A stretch of DNA of 64,000 bases from Bradyrhizobium sp. ARR65 (GTDB lineage: Bacteria > Pseudomonadota > Alphaproteobacteria > Rhizobiales > Xanthobacteraceae): the NCBI RefSeq assembly GCF_000472385.1, contig NZ_AWZU01000034.1, positions 22,764 through 86,763 on the forward strand, given 5' to 3'. The position numbers were made by a program, and so were the translations under genes. The notes beneath the pieces were generated by a model, which was not told the DNA's origin, made no database searches, and saw nothing but the letters and a program-made list of their open reading frames with translations. Numbering within the stretch: position 1 is the stretch's first letter; every line of letters starts with the position of its first letter. Of the stretch, positions 25,349 to 34,986 are shown piece by piece.

Positions 25349-25479
25349 GGATCGCCCGCCGTGCGCGCCCGCTGCCTATCGCCTCGGCAAATCGGCCCCA
25401 TCACAATGAGTTGCGTCCCGGACGCGGGTGCGAACTTTTCGCCGTGGGTTGAATTTTCAGCCAAACCGAAGGGACGCAC

Positions 25480-28400
25480 ATGGGTCTCGTCAAATACGCG
25501 CTGAAATATCGCGTATCTTTTTTTGTATTGTCGATATTGATGTTGCTGGGCGGCGCGGGCGCGGCGGTCGTGATGCCAAAGGACGTGCTGCCGACGGTCG
25601 ATATTCCCGTGGTCGTAGTAGTGTGGACATATACCGGCCTCGACACCACCGACATGTCGCAGCGCATTACGACCTACAGCGAGTTTTCGCTTTCCAACAA
25701 CGTCAACAGCATCAGGCGAATGGAGAGCACGACGCTGCAGGGCGTGGCGATCGAGCGGGTCTACTTCCAGCCGGACGTCTCGATCGATCTTGCGATCACG
25801 CAAGTGGTGTCGGCCATGAATTCGATCCGGGCCTTGATGCCACCCGGAATTCAGCCGCCCGTGATCATGAGGTTTTCTGCCTCCTCCGTGCCCGTGGTGC
25901 AGCTCGCACTGTCCTCCGATCAGCAAAGTCAGTCGCAGCTCTACGACTATGCGCAATATCGGGTGCGCCAGACGTTGACCGAGGTGCCGGGCAGCACGCT
26001 GCCATCGCCCTATGGCGGCGCGCCGCGCCAGATCATGGTCGATCTCGACCTGCACGCGCTGCAGGGTTATGGGCTCACCCCACTCGATGTGACGAATGCA
26101 TTGTCGACGCAGAACCTGACGGTTCCCTCGGGTCAATCAAAGATCGGAAATTGGCAATATCCGATCCGGCTCAATTCCACCCCCGAGGCGATTGCGGCGC
26201 TCAATGCGCTGCCGATCAAAATGGCCGGGGGCACACCCGTGCTGGTTCGCGATGTCGCCTATGTGCGCGACGGTTCGCCGCCGCAGCAGAACATTGTGCG
26301 TGCGGACGGCCGGCAATCGGTGCTGCTGACGATCCTGAAGAACGGCCCGGCCTCGACGCTCTCGGTGGTCGACAACGTCAAGAGTTATCTGCCGCAAATC
26401 CGGCAGGCGGCGCCGAAGGGCGCCAAGATAGACATGTTGTTCGATCAGTCCGTGTTCGTGTCAGGCGCGATCATGGACGTGCTGCGGGAGGCGGTCATCG
26501 CGGCAGGCCTGACTGGGCTCATGATCCTGTTGTTTCTCGGCTCGTGGCGCTCGACTCTAGTTGTCCTGATATCCATCCCGCTTTCGATCCTGACATCACT
26601 GGCGATATTGGGGCTGCTCGGCCACACCATCAACATCATGACGCTTGGAGGGCTCGCGCTTGCCGTCGGCATTTTGGTCGACGATGCGACGGTGGCAGTC
26701 GAGAACACCTACCGCCTGATGGAGGACGGGCGGCCGTTCCGACAATCCGTGGTGGAGGGAGCCGCCGGCATCGCCAAGCCGGCCTTGATCTCGACACTTG
26801 CGATATGTGCGGCCTTCGTATCGGTGCTGTTTCTAAAGGATACGCCGAAGTTCTTGTTTACGCCGCAAGCGCTCGCCGTGGTCTTTGCGATGCTCGCCTC
26901 CTATTTGCTGTCGCGCACGGTGGTCCCGATCTTCATCGACATATTCGTGCAGCGGGAGCACGAGCAGCGCTTCGGAGCGCACCAGCGCCCGGATCAGGAG
27001 GCACCGGCAGAGCGAGTGCATGCCTCGCGCGGGACAAGGCAAGGCATTTTCGCGCGCTTTCACGCCGGTTTCGAGCGGGCGTTCGCCCGCTTTCACGAAG
27101 GCTATGTCGGGTTGCTCCATGTCGTGCTGGCGAGGCGTATCATCTCCTTTGCGGTGGCGGGCTGCGTCGCCGCACTGGCCGGTGGGCTGTTTCTTTTCGT
27201 TGGCCAGGACTATTTCCCGCAGATCGACGCGGGAGAGCTGACGCTGCACGTCCGCACCAGACCCGGACAGCGGATCGAGACCGCCGAACGGACCTTCGCC
27301 GCGATCGAAGACAAGATCCGCGTGGTGATACCCGCCAGCGACCTCGGCCTCGTGCTTGACAATATCGGCCTTCCCGCGAGCAACTACAATTTCGCCTTCG
27401 GCGACGGATCGTTCGTGGCGAACAATGACGGCCAGATCCTGATCTCGCTTAAGGAAGGGCACGCCTCGACGAACGCCTATCGCGCGACGCTGCGGCGGGT
27501 GCTGCGCGAAGCGTTCCCGGATGTCATCTTCTACTTTCAGCCCTCGGACATGATCACGCAGATCCTCGATTTCGGCACGATCACGCCGATCGACGTCCAG
27601 GTCACGGGCCGCAATGCCGCCAAAGACCTCGAGGTCGCCAAGCACATCGAGGCGCGTTTGCGCGCAGTGCGCGGGGCGGTCGACGTTCACATCCAGCAGA
27701 TCACCGATGCGCCGGAATTCTTCGCCGACGTCGACCGGCAGATGGCCCAGGAGATCGGATTGAGCGAACAGCAGGTCTCCAATGCGCTCAACGTCTCCCT
27801 GGCGGGCAGCTTCCAGGTCAACCCGAATTTCTGGGCCGACCCGAACACCGGCATTCCCTACCAGCTCTGGGTGCAGACGCCGGAATATCGCAACAATTCG
27901 CTGGCCGACATCGGCAACACTCCGCTGTTCGTATCGACTGCGCCGAACCAGGGGCAGGGCGCGGGCGTGGTTACGCTATTCAACAATATCGCCAAGCTTC
28001 GCCGCCAGTCCGAGCAGACAGTCGTCAATCATCTCAATACTCAGCCCAAGTTCGACATATTTGCGAGCGTGCAGAACAGCGATCTGGGTTCGGTCAGCGA
28101 CGAAATATCGAAGATCATGCAGGACGAGCAGAAGAATCTGCCGGTGCCGGACAAGATATCGGTGCTTGGCCAGATCTCCGACATGAAAAGCGCCTTTCGG
28201 AATCTCGGGCTGGGGCTCGCGATCGCGATGATCGCGGTCTATCTGCTGATGGCCGTGAATTTTCAGAGCTGGGGCGATCCTTTCGTGGTCCTGGCGGCGT
28301 TGCCGCTTGCCTTCTGCGGCATCGTCATGAGCCTGTTCGTCACCCAGACCTCGTTCTCGATTCCCTCGCTGTTCGGCGCGATCATGAGCGTCGGCGTGGC

Positions 28401-28713
28401 GAGCGCCAACTCGATCCTGCTCGTGACCTTTGCGCGCGAGCATCGCGAGAGAACCGGCTGCGGTGCTGCCGAAGCCGCGATCAAGGCCGGCGAGACGAGA
28501 CTGCGGCCCGTGCTGATGACGGCCGCCGCCATGTTCGTCGGCCTCATTCCCATGGCGCTGGGACTGGGGCAAGGCAGCGAGCAAAACGCCGCGCTGGCGC
28601 GCGCCGTGCTCGGCGGCGTTCTCGTTGGGACGTGCTCGACCCTGCTGTTCGTGCCTTTGCTTTATTCGGTGCTGCGGCGGGGCAGGGTAACATCCGTGAA
28701 GGACTACATATGA
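25480..28713 (+). CDS. RND-family efflux permease (AcrB/MdtB-like)
   Basis: A 1077-residue inner-membrane pump of the resistance-nodulation-division family, with twelve membrane segments and two large periplasmic loops. The proton-relay region in TM4 (GILVDDATVAVENTYR) carries the two essential Asp residues, and the C-terminal half has the matching SVGVASANSILLVTFAREH region. Length and layout are full. It overlaps the adaptor gene by 4 bp, an uncommon order because the adaptor usually comes first. No outer-membrane channel gene is linked. Substrates cannot be predicted. Confidence 0.9.
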   Translation: MGLVKYALKYRVSFFVLSILMLLGGAGAAVVMPKDVLPTVDIPVVVVVWTYTGLDTTDMSQRITTYSEFSLSNNVNSIRRMESTTLQGVAIERVYFQPDVSIDLAITQVVSAMNSIRALMPPGIQPPVIMRFSASSVPVVQLALSSDQQSQSQLYDYAQYRVRQTLTEVPGSTLPSPYGGAPRQIMVDLDLHALQGYGLTPLDVTNALSTQNLTVPSGQSKIGNWQYPIRLNSTPEAIAALNALPIKMAGGTPVLVRDVAYVRDGSPPQQNIVRADGRQSVLLTILKNGPASTLSVVDNVKSYLPQIRQAAPKGAKIDMLFDQSVFVSGAIMDVLREAVIAAGLTGLMILLFLGSWRSTLVVLISIPLSILTSLAILGLLGHTINIMTLGGLALAVGILVDDATVAVENTYRLMEDGRPFRQSVVEGAAGIAKPALISTLAICAAFVSVLFLKDTPKFLFTPQALAVVFAMLASYLLSRTVVPIFIDIFVQREHEQRFGAHQRPDQEAPAERVHASRGTRQGIFARFHAGFERAFARFHEGYVGLLHVVLARRIISFAVAGCVAALAGGLFLFVGQDYFPQIDAGELTLHVRTRPGQRIETAERTFAAIEDKIRVVIPASDLGLVLDNIGLPASNYNFAFGDGSFVANNDGQILISLKEGHASTNAYRATLRRVLREAFPDVIFYFQPSDMITQILDFGTITPIDVQVTGRNAAKDLEVAKHIEARLRAVRGAVDVHIQQITDAPEFFADVDRQMAQEIGLSEQQVSNALNVSLAGSFQVNPNFWADPNTGIPYQLWVQTPEYRNNSLADIGNTPLFVSTAPNQGQGAGVVTLFNNIAKLRRQSEQTVVNHLNTQPKFDIFASVQNSDLGSVSDEISKIMQDEQKNLPVPDKISVLGQISDMKSAFRNLGLGLAIAMIAVYLLMAVNFQSWGDPFVVLAALPLAFCGIVMSLFVTQTSFSIPSLFGAIMSVGVASANSILLVTFAREHRERTGCGAAEAAIKAGETRLRPVLMTAAAMFVGLIPMALGLGQGSEQNAALARAVLGGVLVGTCSTLLFVPLLYSVLRRGRVTSVKDYI

Positions 28714-30044
28714 GAGAAGACGGACGACGCCAGCCAGCGACTGAAGAGCGGCGACGCGTGGAGCGGCGGCCGAATCCTCCTTCCGCAAGGTGGTCGTGGC
28801 TGGTTGCGGCCGCCATCGTTGCCGTGCTCGCAATAGGGGTGCTCGGCCATTGGCGAACCAGTACTGCGGCGAAACAGACTCAAGAGGAGACCAATAGCGA
28901 CGAGCCGCAGGTGCGCACCGCGGCTGCAAAGCAGCTTTCAGATCCGATCAAAACGACCCTGCCGGGGCAGACGTTGGCCTTTGATCAAGCCAATATCTAT
29001 GCGCGCGCCACGGGTTACGTGGCCGAACGGAAGGTGGATATCGGCAGCCGGGTGAAGCAGGGCGAATTGCTCGCGAAAATCGCCTCTCCCGATCTCGATC
29101 GCCAGCTCGATCAGGCGGAAGCGCAACTGGCGCAGCTCAAGGCGGCGGTTGCGCAGGCGACCGCCCAAGTGAGCGTGGCAGAGGCGAACCTGAAGCTCGG
29201 GAACGTCACCTATGCACGAATCGGCTCGCTCGCTGCAAAAGGTTACGAGACGATGCAGAATCGGGACAATCAACAGGCCAACGTGTCGAGCCAGCAGGCC
29301 AATGTCGACGCTGCCAATGCCGGGGTGAAGGTCGCCGAAGCCAACGTGGAAGCGCAACAGGCAACCGTCAATCGGCTGAGAACGCTGACAAGCTTCGAAG
29401 AGGTGCGCGCACCTTTTGACGGCGTGGTGAGCTTCCGCAACGTCGATGTCGGCGATCTCGTCAATGCCGATACCGGTACCGGTACGTCGATGTTCGGGGT
29501 GGTCAAAGACGACGTGCTGCGGGTCGCTGTGAATGTGCCGCAGACTCTGGCCGTGGGGATCAGGGATGGCTTGCCGGCCAAGGTCCACGTCTTCGAGTTG
29601 CCTGACCGGACCTTCGCCGGCACGGTCGCGCGCAATGCAGGTGCGCTTCAGTCGGTGAGCCGCACCCTGCCGGTTCAGGTCGATGTGAAAAACCCGGACC
29701 ACGCGCTCAAGGCTGGGATATACGTCAATGTCGAGATAGACGTGCCGCGGGAACGCCCGAATGTCTTGGTTCCGGCCGAGGCGTTGATCTTCGACGCGCA
29801 GGGCCTCCGGGCCGCGACCGTCAAGGACAACGAGATCCATTTGCAGCCCGTGGAAATCTACCGCGATCTGGGTCAGACCCTCGAATTGACGAACGGGCTT
29901 AATGGCGGCCAACAAGTGGTGTTGAACCCACCCACCACGATTCACGAAGGACAGAAGGTACGCACTGCTCCGGAGGGCGGCGATCAAGGCGACCAGAAGA
30001 ACCAAAAGGAGGCGTCAGCCGAGAACGGCGGCCGGCAAAGATGA
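28710..30044 (+). CDS. RND efflux periplasmic adaptor (membrane fusion protein)
   Basis: A 444-residue adaptor with a cytoplasmic Arg-rich start, one membrane anchor (WSWLVAAAIVAVLAIGVLG), a lipoyl half-motif (YARATGYVAERKVDIGSRVKQGELLAKI), a long coiled-coil hairpin of Gln/Ala-rich repeats (residues about 135-230) and the second lipoyl half (VRAPFDGVVSFRNVDVGDLV). It connects the pump to an outer-membrane channel. The ATG overlaps the permease stop. The C-terminal tail is Gln/Lys/Asp-rich and probably flexible. Confidence 0.88.
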   Translation: MREDGRRQPATEERRRVERRPNPPSARWSWLVAAAIVAVLAIGVLGHWRTSTAAKQTQEETNSDEPQVRTAAAKQLSDPIKTTLPGQTLAFDQANIYARATGYVAERKVDIGSRVKQGELLAKIASPDLDRQLDQAEAQLAQLKAAVAQATAQVSVAEANLKLGNVTYARIGSLAAKGYETMQNRDNQQANVSSQQANVDAANAGVKVAEANVEAQQATVNRLRTLTSFEEVRAPFDGVVSFRNVDVGDLVNADTGTGTSMFGVVKDDVLRVAVNVPQTLAVGIRDGLPAKVHVFELPDRTFAGTVARNAGALQSVSRTLPVQVDVKNPDHALKAGIYVNVEIDVPRERPNVLVPAEALIFDAQGLRAATVKDNEIHLQPVEIYRDLGQTLELTNGLNGGQQVVLNPPTTIHEGQKVRTAPEGGDQGDQKNQKEASAENGGRQR

Positions 30045-30059
30045 TTGCCTGCTGCTGGG

Positions 30060-30160
30060 GCATGGTCCGGAAAAAGTGTGCAGCGGTTTTCCGAAAAGAT
30101 CATGCTTAAGCAAAAACTTCAAAAGCGCGATGACGATTCAACCTGATTTCATCGCGCTCG
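30060..30160. repeat. palindromic intergenic repeat, Bradyrhizobium type
   Basis: The left part (30060-30106) is an imperfect palindrome, with GCATGGTCCGGAAAA matched by TTTTCCGAAAAGATCATGC. It is followed by a segment with AGCGCGATGACGATTCAACC that ends in ATCGCGCT. The second segment recurs in altered form at 49951-50013. I know this sequence as a repeat dispersed in Bradyrhizobium-like genomes, but the family was not searched here. Confidence 0.7.
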
Positions 30161-30173
30161 GGTTCAGTACGCC

Positions 30174-30365
30174 TCAGGGCCATTCGATCGGCTTGAACGG
30201 CAACTGCCGGCGGCTCATCTCGCGCTGCAGTTGGTCGGCATATGCTCTCACGCTCGCGCCGATCAGACGGTAACGTCCTCCCAGCCGATTATCCGCGGCG
30301 ACCTGCCGCCGAACGCTCTCATAGTAGGCCAACAAACTCTCATCGGTCGAATCGCCAAACTTCAT
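30174..30365 (-). CDS. conserved hypothetical, 63 residues
   Basis: From ATG 30365 the frame gives 63 residues (KFGDSTDESLLAYYESVRRQV, then NRLGGRYRLIGASVRAYADQL), a compact, soluble, mostly helical protein. An upstream in-frame ATG at 30437 would add 24 residues of a different character and is less likely. No function is known; I recall close relatives in Bradyrhizobium. It is convergent with the efflux operon. Confidence 0.6.
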   Translation of the reverse strand: MKFGDSTDESLLAYYESVRRQVAADNRLGGRYRLIGASVRAYADQLQREMSRRQLPFKPIEWP

Positions 30366-30569
30366 GACTGAACGCCCCGAAACGGATGCTTGCACCGCCA
30401 AACTTGTTCCACAGGTATTCCAGTCAGGCGTTTTCATATGTTAATTCCCGCGAGCGCCGGTGATCGACTCCCGCAAAAAGCGAGTAAAGTGTGACTAAAA
30501 ACCCACGGTTCTATCCCCTTGGGAGCGACGGTCCGGAGCGTCGCAGCGCATAATTGCAGGTTCCATCGG

Positions 30570-31640
30570 CTATTGCTGGCTCGCCAGGGTCAGGCGGCCG
30601 CGAGATGCCTTCGCCGGGCCTTGCCTCGAAAGCGCGACCGTGGTGTTGCCGCTTGCGAGCTGCAGGGCGAAATAGGCGACCGTGGCTTCGATGCCTTTCC
30701 TGAGCGGCACGCGCGGGCGCCAGCCGAGCACCTGCTCGGCCGCGTCGATGATCGGTCTGCGCCGCTTGGGATCGTCCTGCGGCAACGGCCGGAATTGGAG
30801 CGGAGACGTCGAGTTGGTGCAGGCCAGCACCTCGCGGGCGACTTCCTCGATCGTCATTTCCTGCGGATTGCCCAGGTTGAACGGCCCGGTGACGGAGGTC
30901 GGGCTCTGCATCAACATCTCCAGGCCGCGGACGAGATCGTCGACAAAGCAGAAGCTTCTGGTTTGGCTTCCGCTTCCATAGACGGTGATCGGCTCGCCAT
31001 GCAGCGCCTGCACGATGAAATTGGAGACCACGCGACCGTCGTTTTCGAGCATGCGCGGACCATAGGTGTTGAAGATGCGCGCGACCTTGACTTCAAGCCC
31101 GTGAAGCCGGTGATAGTCGAACATCAGCGTCTCGGCCGCGCGCTTTCCCTCGTCGTAGCAGGCCCGCGGCCCGGTCGGATTGACGTGACCTTGATAGCTT
31201 TCCGGCTGCGGGTGCACCTCGGGGTCCCCGTAGACTTCGCTGGTCGAAGCCTGCAGAACACGGGAAGATTTCTTCCGCGCAAGTTCGAGCACATTGATGG
31301 TGCCGATGACGCAGGTCTTCATCGTTCCGATCGGGTCTCTCTGATAGTGCCGCGGCGAGGCCGGACAGGCGAGATTGAAGATGCGGTCGACGTCACCCTC
31401 CACGGAAAGCGGGTTGCGCACGTCGTGCTCGATGAAGTGGAAGTTCGGGTGGTTCAGCAGCGGCCGGATGTTACGGAGCGATCCCGTGAAAAAGTTGTCG
31501 ACGCAGATCACGGTGTCGCCGCGCTGCAGAAGCGAGTCGCACAAGTGCGATCCGATGAAGCCGGCGCCTCCGGTGACGAGCGTGTGGCGAGCGCTGCGAT
31601 CATAGTTTCGGGTGGTGATGGGCGTATGTATCGTCATCAT
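30570..31640 (-). CDS. UDP-xylose synthase/UDP-glucuronate decarboxylase, SDR family
   Basis: A 356-residue extended SDR that converts UDP-glucuronate to UDP-xylose. Hallmarks are TGGAGFIGSHL, the ACPASPRHYQRDPIGTMKT region characteristic of UXS enzymes, STSEVYGDPEVHPQPE and the catalytic YDEGKR, followed by ARIFNTYGPRML. The last 25 residues are extra and polar. It is the final gene of the reverse glycan cluster, 9 bp after a CgeB-like glycosyltransferase, and would supply a pentose donor to it. Confidence 0.85.
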   Translation of the reverse strand: MMTIHTPITTRNYDRSARHTLVTGGAGFIGSHLCDSLLQRGDTVICVDNFFTGSLRNIRPLLNHPNFHFIEHDVRNPLSVEGDVDRIFNLACPASPRHYQRDPIGTMKTCVIGTINVLELARKKSSRVLQASTSEVYGDPEVHPQPESYQGHVNPTGPRACYDEGKRAAETLMFDYHRLHGLEVKVARIFNTYGPRMLENDGRVVSNFIVQALHGEPITVYGSGSQTRSFCFVDDLVRGLEMLMQSPTSVTGPFNLGNPQEMTIEEVAREVLACTNSTSPLQFRPLPQDDPKRRRPIIDAAEQVLGWRPRVPLRKGIEATVAYFALQLASGNTTVALSRQGPAKASRGRLTLASQQ

Positions 31641-31649
31641 CTCCTCAAG

Positions 31650-32774
31650 TTACATTTCCGCGACATGCATGGTTCGGCCGGCGACATTTCGACGCGGTAC
31701 TTCCAGCCGTCGGCTTGCCGCTTCCAGATAATAGTTCTCCAATTGCTGGGCCCGGTGGTCGGGCGTGTGGTCGCGCAGGATGCGCTGACGCGCGTGCTCG
31801 GCAATCGACAGGCGTGTGTCCTCGGGCATTTCATTGATGATCTCGATGACCTCGCGCGGGCTGCTGGCAAGCAGGATCTCCGATGAGGGGGCGAAGATCG
31901 TCTCGAGACCGGACCAGCGGTCCGAAATGATCGGCGCGCCGCAGGCCGCCGCCTCGAACAGGCGCACGCTGGGCGAAAAGCCGAGCGAGCGCATATCGGC
32001 CCGTGTCACGTTGAGCGTAAAGCGCTGCTGTGCATAGAAGGTCGGATGGTCCTGCGGAGCGATGTGCTCGATGCGTTCCACATTCCCCGGCCAAGCGAGA
32101 TGGTCGGGGTATTTCGAACCTGCGACAGCGAAGCGCTGCTCCGGATGCTCCAGTGCTGGCGCCAGCAGCAGCTTTTCAAGCTGCAACTGGCGGTCGTCGC
32201 TGTACGTGCCGAGATAGCCGAGTGACCATTTGGGTTTTGCCTTGCGCGGCCGATACAATGCGAGGTCCGCGCTGCAATACAAGGTGCGCGCCATCGGGCT
32301 GCCATAGACGTCCTCGATCATGCCGGGGACCGGGCCGCCCGAGAACGACAGATACAGATCAAAGCGCGGGATCATCGCCGCCGAAATATACTCAAGGCCG
32401 TCATCGAGACCGGCGAGCGTGACCGGCGTATCGATGTCGTAGAACGCCGTGAGGCCTTGCGTGTGTGCGGTGACCCATTCGGCGATCGCGATTCCATCGG
32501 GCACATAGGAGCCGATGATGACGAGATTGGCATCGCGAATGAGCGGACCGAACAGCCGCGGCATGTCCTGCAGGTGCTGATAAAGCCGGACGGTCCAACT
32601 CGAGGGCTTGGTCAAATCGCGGTTGTTGCGATACCAGGGCATGTCGCGCTCGAGAAAGGTGACCCGGTGGCCGCGCCGGGCCAGCGCTTCGAGCAGGGCG
32701 CGATAGGTGGTCGCGTGCCCGTTGCCCCATGACGAGGTAACCGAAAGTCCGATGACGACGATTTTGAGGTTCAT
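31650..32774 (-). CDS. CgeB-like glycosyltransferase
   Basis: A 374-residue GT-B glycosyltransferase of the CgeB/DUF3880 kind. The N-terminus KIVVIGLSVTSSWGNGHATT and the YDIDTPVTLAGLDDG segment are nearly shared with the protein encoded at 43503-44603, making the two close paralogues. The C-terminal donor domain has LGYLGTYSDDRQ and RLFEAAACGAPIISDRW, the usual acidic donor-binding loop. It overlaps the upstream glycosyltransferase gene by 4 bp. Donor and acceptor are unknown. Confidence 0.8.
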   Translation of the reverse strand: MNLKIVVIGLSVTSSWGNGHATTYRALLEALARRGHRVTFLERDMPWYRNNRDLTKPSSWTVRLYQHLQDMPRLFGPLIRDANLVIIGSYVPDGIAIAEWVTAHTQGLTAFYDIDTPVTLAGLDDGLEYISAAMIPRFDLYLSFSGGPVPGMIEDVYGSPMARTLYCSADLALYRPRKAKPKWSLGYLGTYSDDRQLQLEKLLLAPALEHPEQRFAVAGSKYPDHLAWPGNVERIEHIAPQDHPTFYAQQRFTLNVTRADMRSLGFSPSVRLFEAAACGAPIISDRWSGLETIFAPSSEILLASSPREVIEIINEMPEDTRLSIAEHARQRILRDHTPDHRAQQLENYYLEAASRRLEVPRRNVAGRTMHVAEM

Positions 32775-33859
32775 TCCGCGGCCTCTGTCCTGATGTTCAT
32801 GCCTTCGAGCAGTTGCTGAAATTGGCGGGCCCGATGCCTGTATGTGTGATGGGCCAGGATGCGCGCTCGCGCGCGCCGCGCGATGGCGCTCGCGCGCGTG
32901 GGTTCGAGCATATCGAGATGCCCGGCCACCTCGTCGCCGTTCGCGGCCACCAGCACTTCGGTGCCGGGCTCGAGAAAGTGATCGATGCCGTCCCAGGCAT
33001 CGGTGATCAGACAGGCGCCCGCGCCGACCGCCTCAAACACGCGGGTTGGCGGCGAAAAGCCGTATTTGGCCATGCTGTCTCGGTTGATGTTGAGGGTGGC
33101 GAGCGCTGATGCGAAGAATGCATTGTGCTGACCGGTGCCGACATGGCCGGATTTGCGAATGTTCTGCGGCATCGGTTTGGAATCCCAGCCCGCTCCGCCC
33201 AGTACAAAGCTCCTTGCCGGCAGACGGTCGGCCACCTCGATGAAGAACTGCTCGACGCGCCGTTCGCGATCCGGCAGACGGTTGGCGAGCAGGCTGAGGT
33301 CGCAGGCAAATTCCGGTATCGGCGGCGCCGGATGGTGTGTCGCCGGATCGAGCGCGTTGTAGATTGGGACGCAGTCGCGCGCCCCCGCTGCGCGATAGCC
33401 CTGCGCGACGGGCTCGCCGCCGCCGTAAGTGAGTACGAGGTCGTAACAAGGGATGGCGCCCCGGAGGTGATGGCCTGGATCGGCGGCAATTGCTTCCAGC
33501 GTCGCCGGCGCATCGACGTCCCAATAAAGGCGCAGCGCCCTTGACTGAATTTCGGCGACCGCGTTTTCCAATTCGATGTCGAATACCCCGACGCCGCTGG
33601 CCTTGACCAGGATGTCGGCCGATCGTGCGGCGGCGGCGAGCGAGCGCTGCCACCCTTCTGACGTCGCGGGATAGATCACAACCGTGGCCCAGGACGGATC
33701 GTCGATGTCGCGATGTGCCTGGCGGGCGAATGCATCCGGCTCGAAGAAGGTGATGTCGTGGCCGAGCGCCGCGATCTCTTTCAGGATGCCGCGATAGTAG
33801 GTCGCGGCACCGTTCCAGTAGGATGAGACCAGGCTTGAACCGAAGAAGCAGATCTTCAT
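32771..33859 (-). CDS. CgeB-like glycosyltransferase
   Basis: A 362-residue protein of the same group as its neighbours: KICFFGSSLVSSYWNGAATYYRG at the N-terminus, YWDVDAPATLEAI in the acceptor domain and RVFEAVGAGACLITDAWDGI in the donor domain. The ATG at 33859 overlaps the preceding gene by 4 bp; a slightly longer in-frame start is inside that gene. No signal or membrane span is visible, so it acts in the cytoplasm. Confidence 0.8.
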   Translation of the reverse strand: MKICFFGSSLVSSYWNGAATYYRGILKEIAALGHDITFFEPDAFARQAHRDIDDPSWATVVIYPATSEGWQRSLAAAARSADILVKASGVGVFDIELENAVAEIQSRALRLYWDVDAPATLEAIAADPGHHLRGAIPCYDLVLTYGGGEPVAQGYRAAGARDCVPIYNALDPATHHPAPPIPEFACDLSLLANRLPDRERRVEQFFIEVADRLPARSFVLGGAGWDSKPMPQNIRKSGHVGTGQHNAFFASALATLNINRDSMAKYGFSPPTRVFEAVGAGACLITDAWDGIDHFLEPGTEVLVAANGDEVAGHLDMLEPTRASAIARRARARILAHHTYRHRARQFQQLLEGMNIRTEAAE

Positions 33860-34986
33860 GCGACAGCTCCCTCGCATTCCGGCCGCGCCGCGAGGGGCCG
33901 CGAAGTGCGGATCTGGTCGACAAAATCGAGGAGCTCGCGCGCGCGGTGCCGACAGGTGTGACGTTCCGTTACGAGGCGGAGGCCGGCACTGGCGGTCGCG
34001 GCCGCAAACTCCGCATCATGCGAGAGCGTCCGCAGCGCGTTGCGCATCTGCGCGCCATCGGCTGCCCTGACGTAGGACCCCGGCGTGAAAAGGTCTTCTG
34101 CATCCTCCCATGGCGCCGAGACAATCGGAATTCCGCAGGCCATGGCCTCGAACATCCGGATGGTCGGAATGCCCGGCAACGCACGAACATACGGACCGCG
34201 CGGCACGTGAACGGTCATCCGCGCGCCGGCGAAGGCGAGCGGAGCCCGATGTGCCGGAAGCCAGCCGCCGAATTCGATCCCGGCCGCTTTGATTTCGTCG
34301 AGCGCCTGCTCGGGATAGCGGACCCCGAAAATCGTGGCGCGGAGCCTGAGGGTTGCCACGGGCTCGATGAGATATTCCCGCAGTTCGCTGCTGCGCTCGT
34401 CATCCCCCCAGTTTCCGATCCAGACGAGGTCCTGAGTCTTCGTGATGTGCGTTAGCGGGCGATAAAGCTCTGTGTCGGCGCCCTCGTGCCAGGTGAAAGC
34501 CCTGTTCGCCCAGCCGAGGCCAAGGTAGATCTGGCGCAGCACTTCGCCGAAGGCGAGAACCCCGTCGAAGCCGTCGAGGTCGAAGCGTGCGAGTTCCTCG
34601 CGCGCGGTGACGGCGCGATGGTGCGTGTCGTGGAACAGCAGCGTGAACGGCGCGCCTTGTGCACGACGCCGGCCGACGCGTTCGATCAGATCAGGCGAAT
34701 TCCACTCATGCACGATGACCAAGTCGGCCACATCGAGCGCCTCGTCGAAGTCGAACGATTGATCGTAGAGCCGGACCGAAATGCCCGGGAACATCTGCGG
34801 CACTTCGCGAAGCGTTTGGTGGCCCCCGTCACGGATCGCATTCAAGCGACTCCAGCCATCTGCCGGCTCGTAGACGACGACGTGATGGCCGAGCCTGTGC
34901 AGCTCGCGCGCTATGCCGCGCAGGAAGTGCGCATTGCCGTTGTTCCAGCACGAGGAGAATGCGTGATAGAAGAGAACGCAGTTCAT
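33856..34986 (-). CDS. CgeB-like glycosyltransferase
   Basis: A 376-residue member of the same set: MNCVLFYHAFSSCWNNGNAH, LLFHDTHHRAVTAREE, LVWIGNWGDDER and MFEAMACGIPIVSAPWEDAED. The reading frame stays open far upstream through the next gene, but the ATG at 34986, overlapping the GT4 stop by 4 bp, is the sensible start. It is the third of three consecutive CgeB-type transferases. Confidence 0.8.
   Translation of the reverse strand: MNCVLFYHAFSSCWNNGNAHFLRGIARELHRLGHHVVVYEPADGWSRLNAIRDGGHQTLREVPQMFPGISVRLYDQSFDFDEALDVADLVIVHEWNSPDLIERVGRRRAQGAPFTLLFHDTHHRAVTAREELARFDLDGFDGVLAFGEVLRQIYLGLGWANRAFTWHEGADTELYRPLTHITKTQDLVWIGNWGDDERSSELREYLIEPVATLRLRATIFGVRYPEQALDEIKAAGIEFGGWLPAHRAPLAFAGARMTVHVPRGPYVRALPGIPTIRMFEAMACGIPIVSAPWEDAEDLFTPGSYVRAADGAQMRNALRTLSHDAEFAAATASAGLRLVTERHTCRHRARELLDFVDQIRTSRPLAARPECEGAVA

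Noticed and set aside
25428..27359. Long forward frame overlapping the RND permease in another frame
   Set aside because: Out-of-frame shadow; the permease has complete family motifs and this frame has none.
30519..31886. Long forward open frame of about 455 codons opposite UDP-xylose synthase
   Set aside because: It is a shadow of the reverse gene: high-GC codon bias keeps antisense frames open, and it has no recognisable domains or ribosome site.
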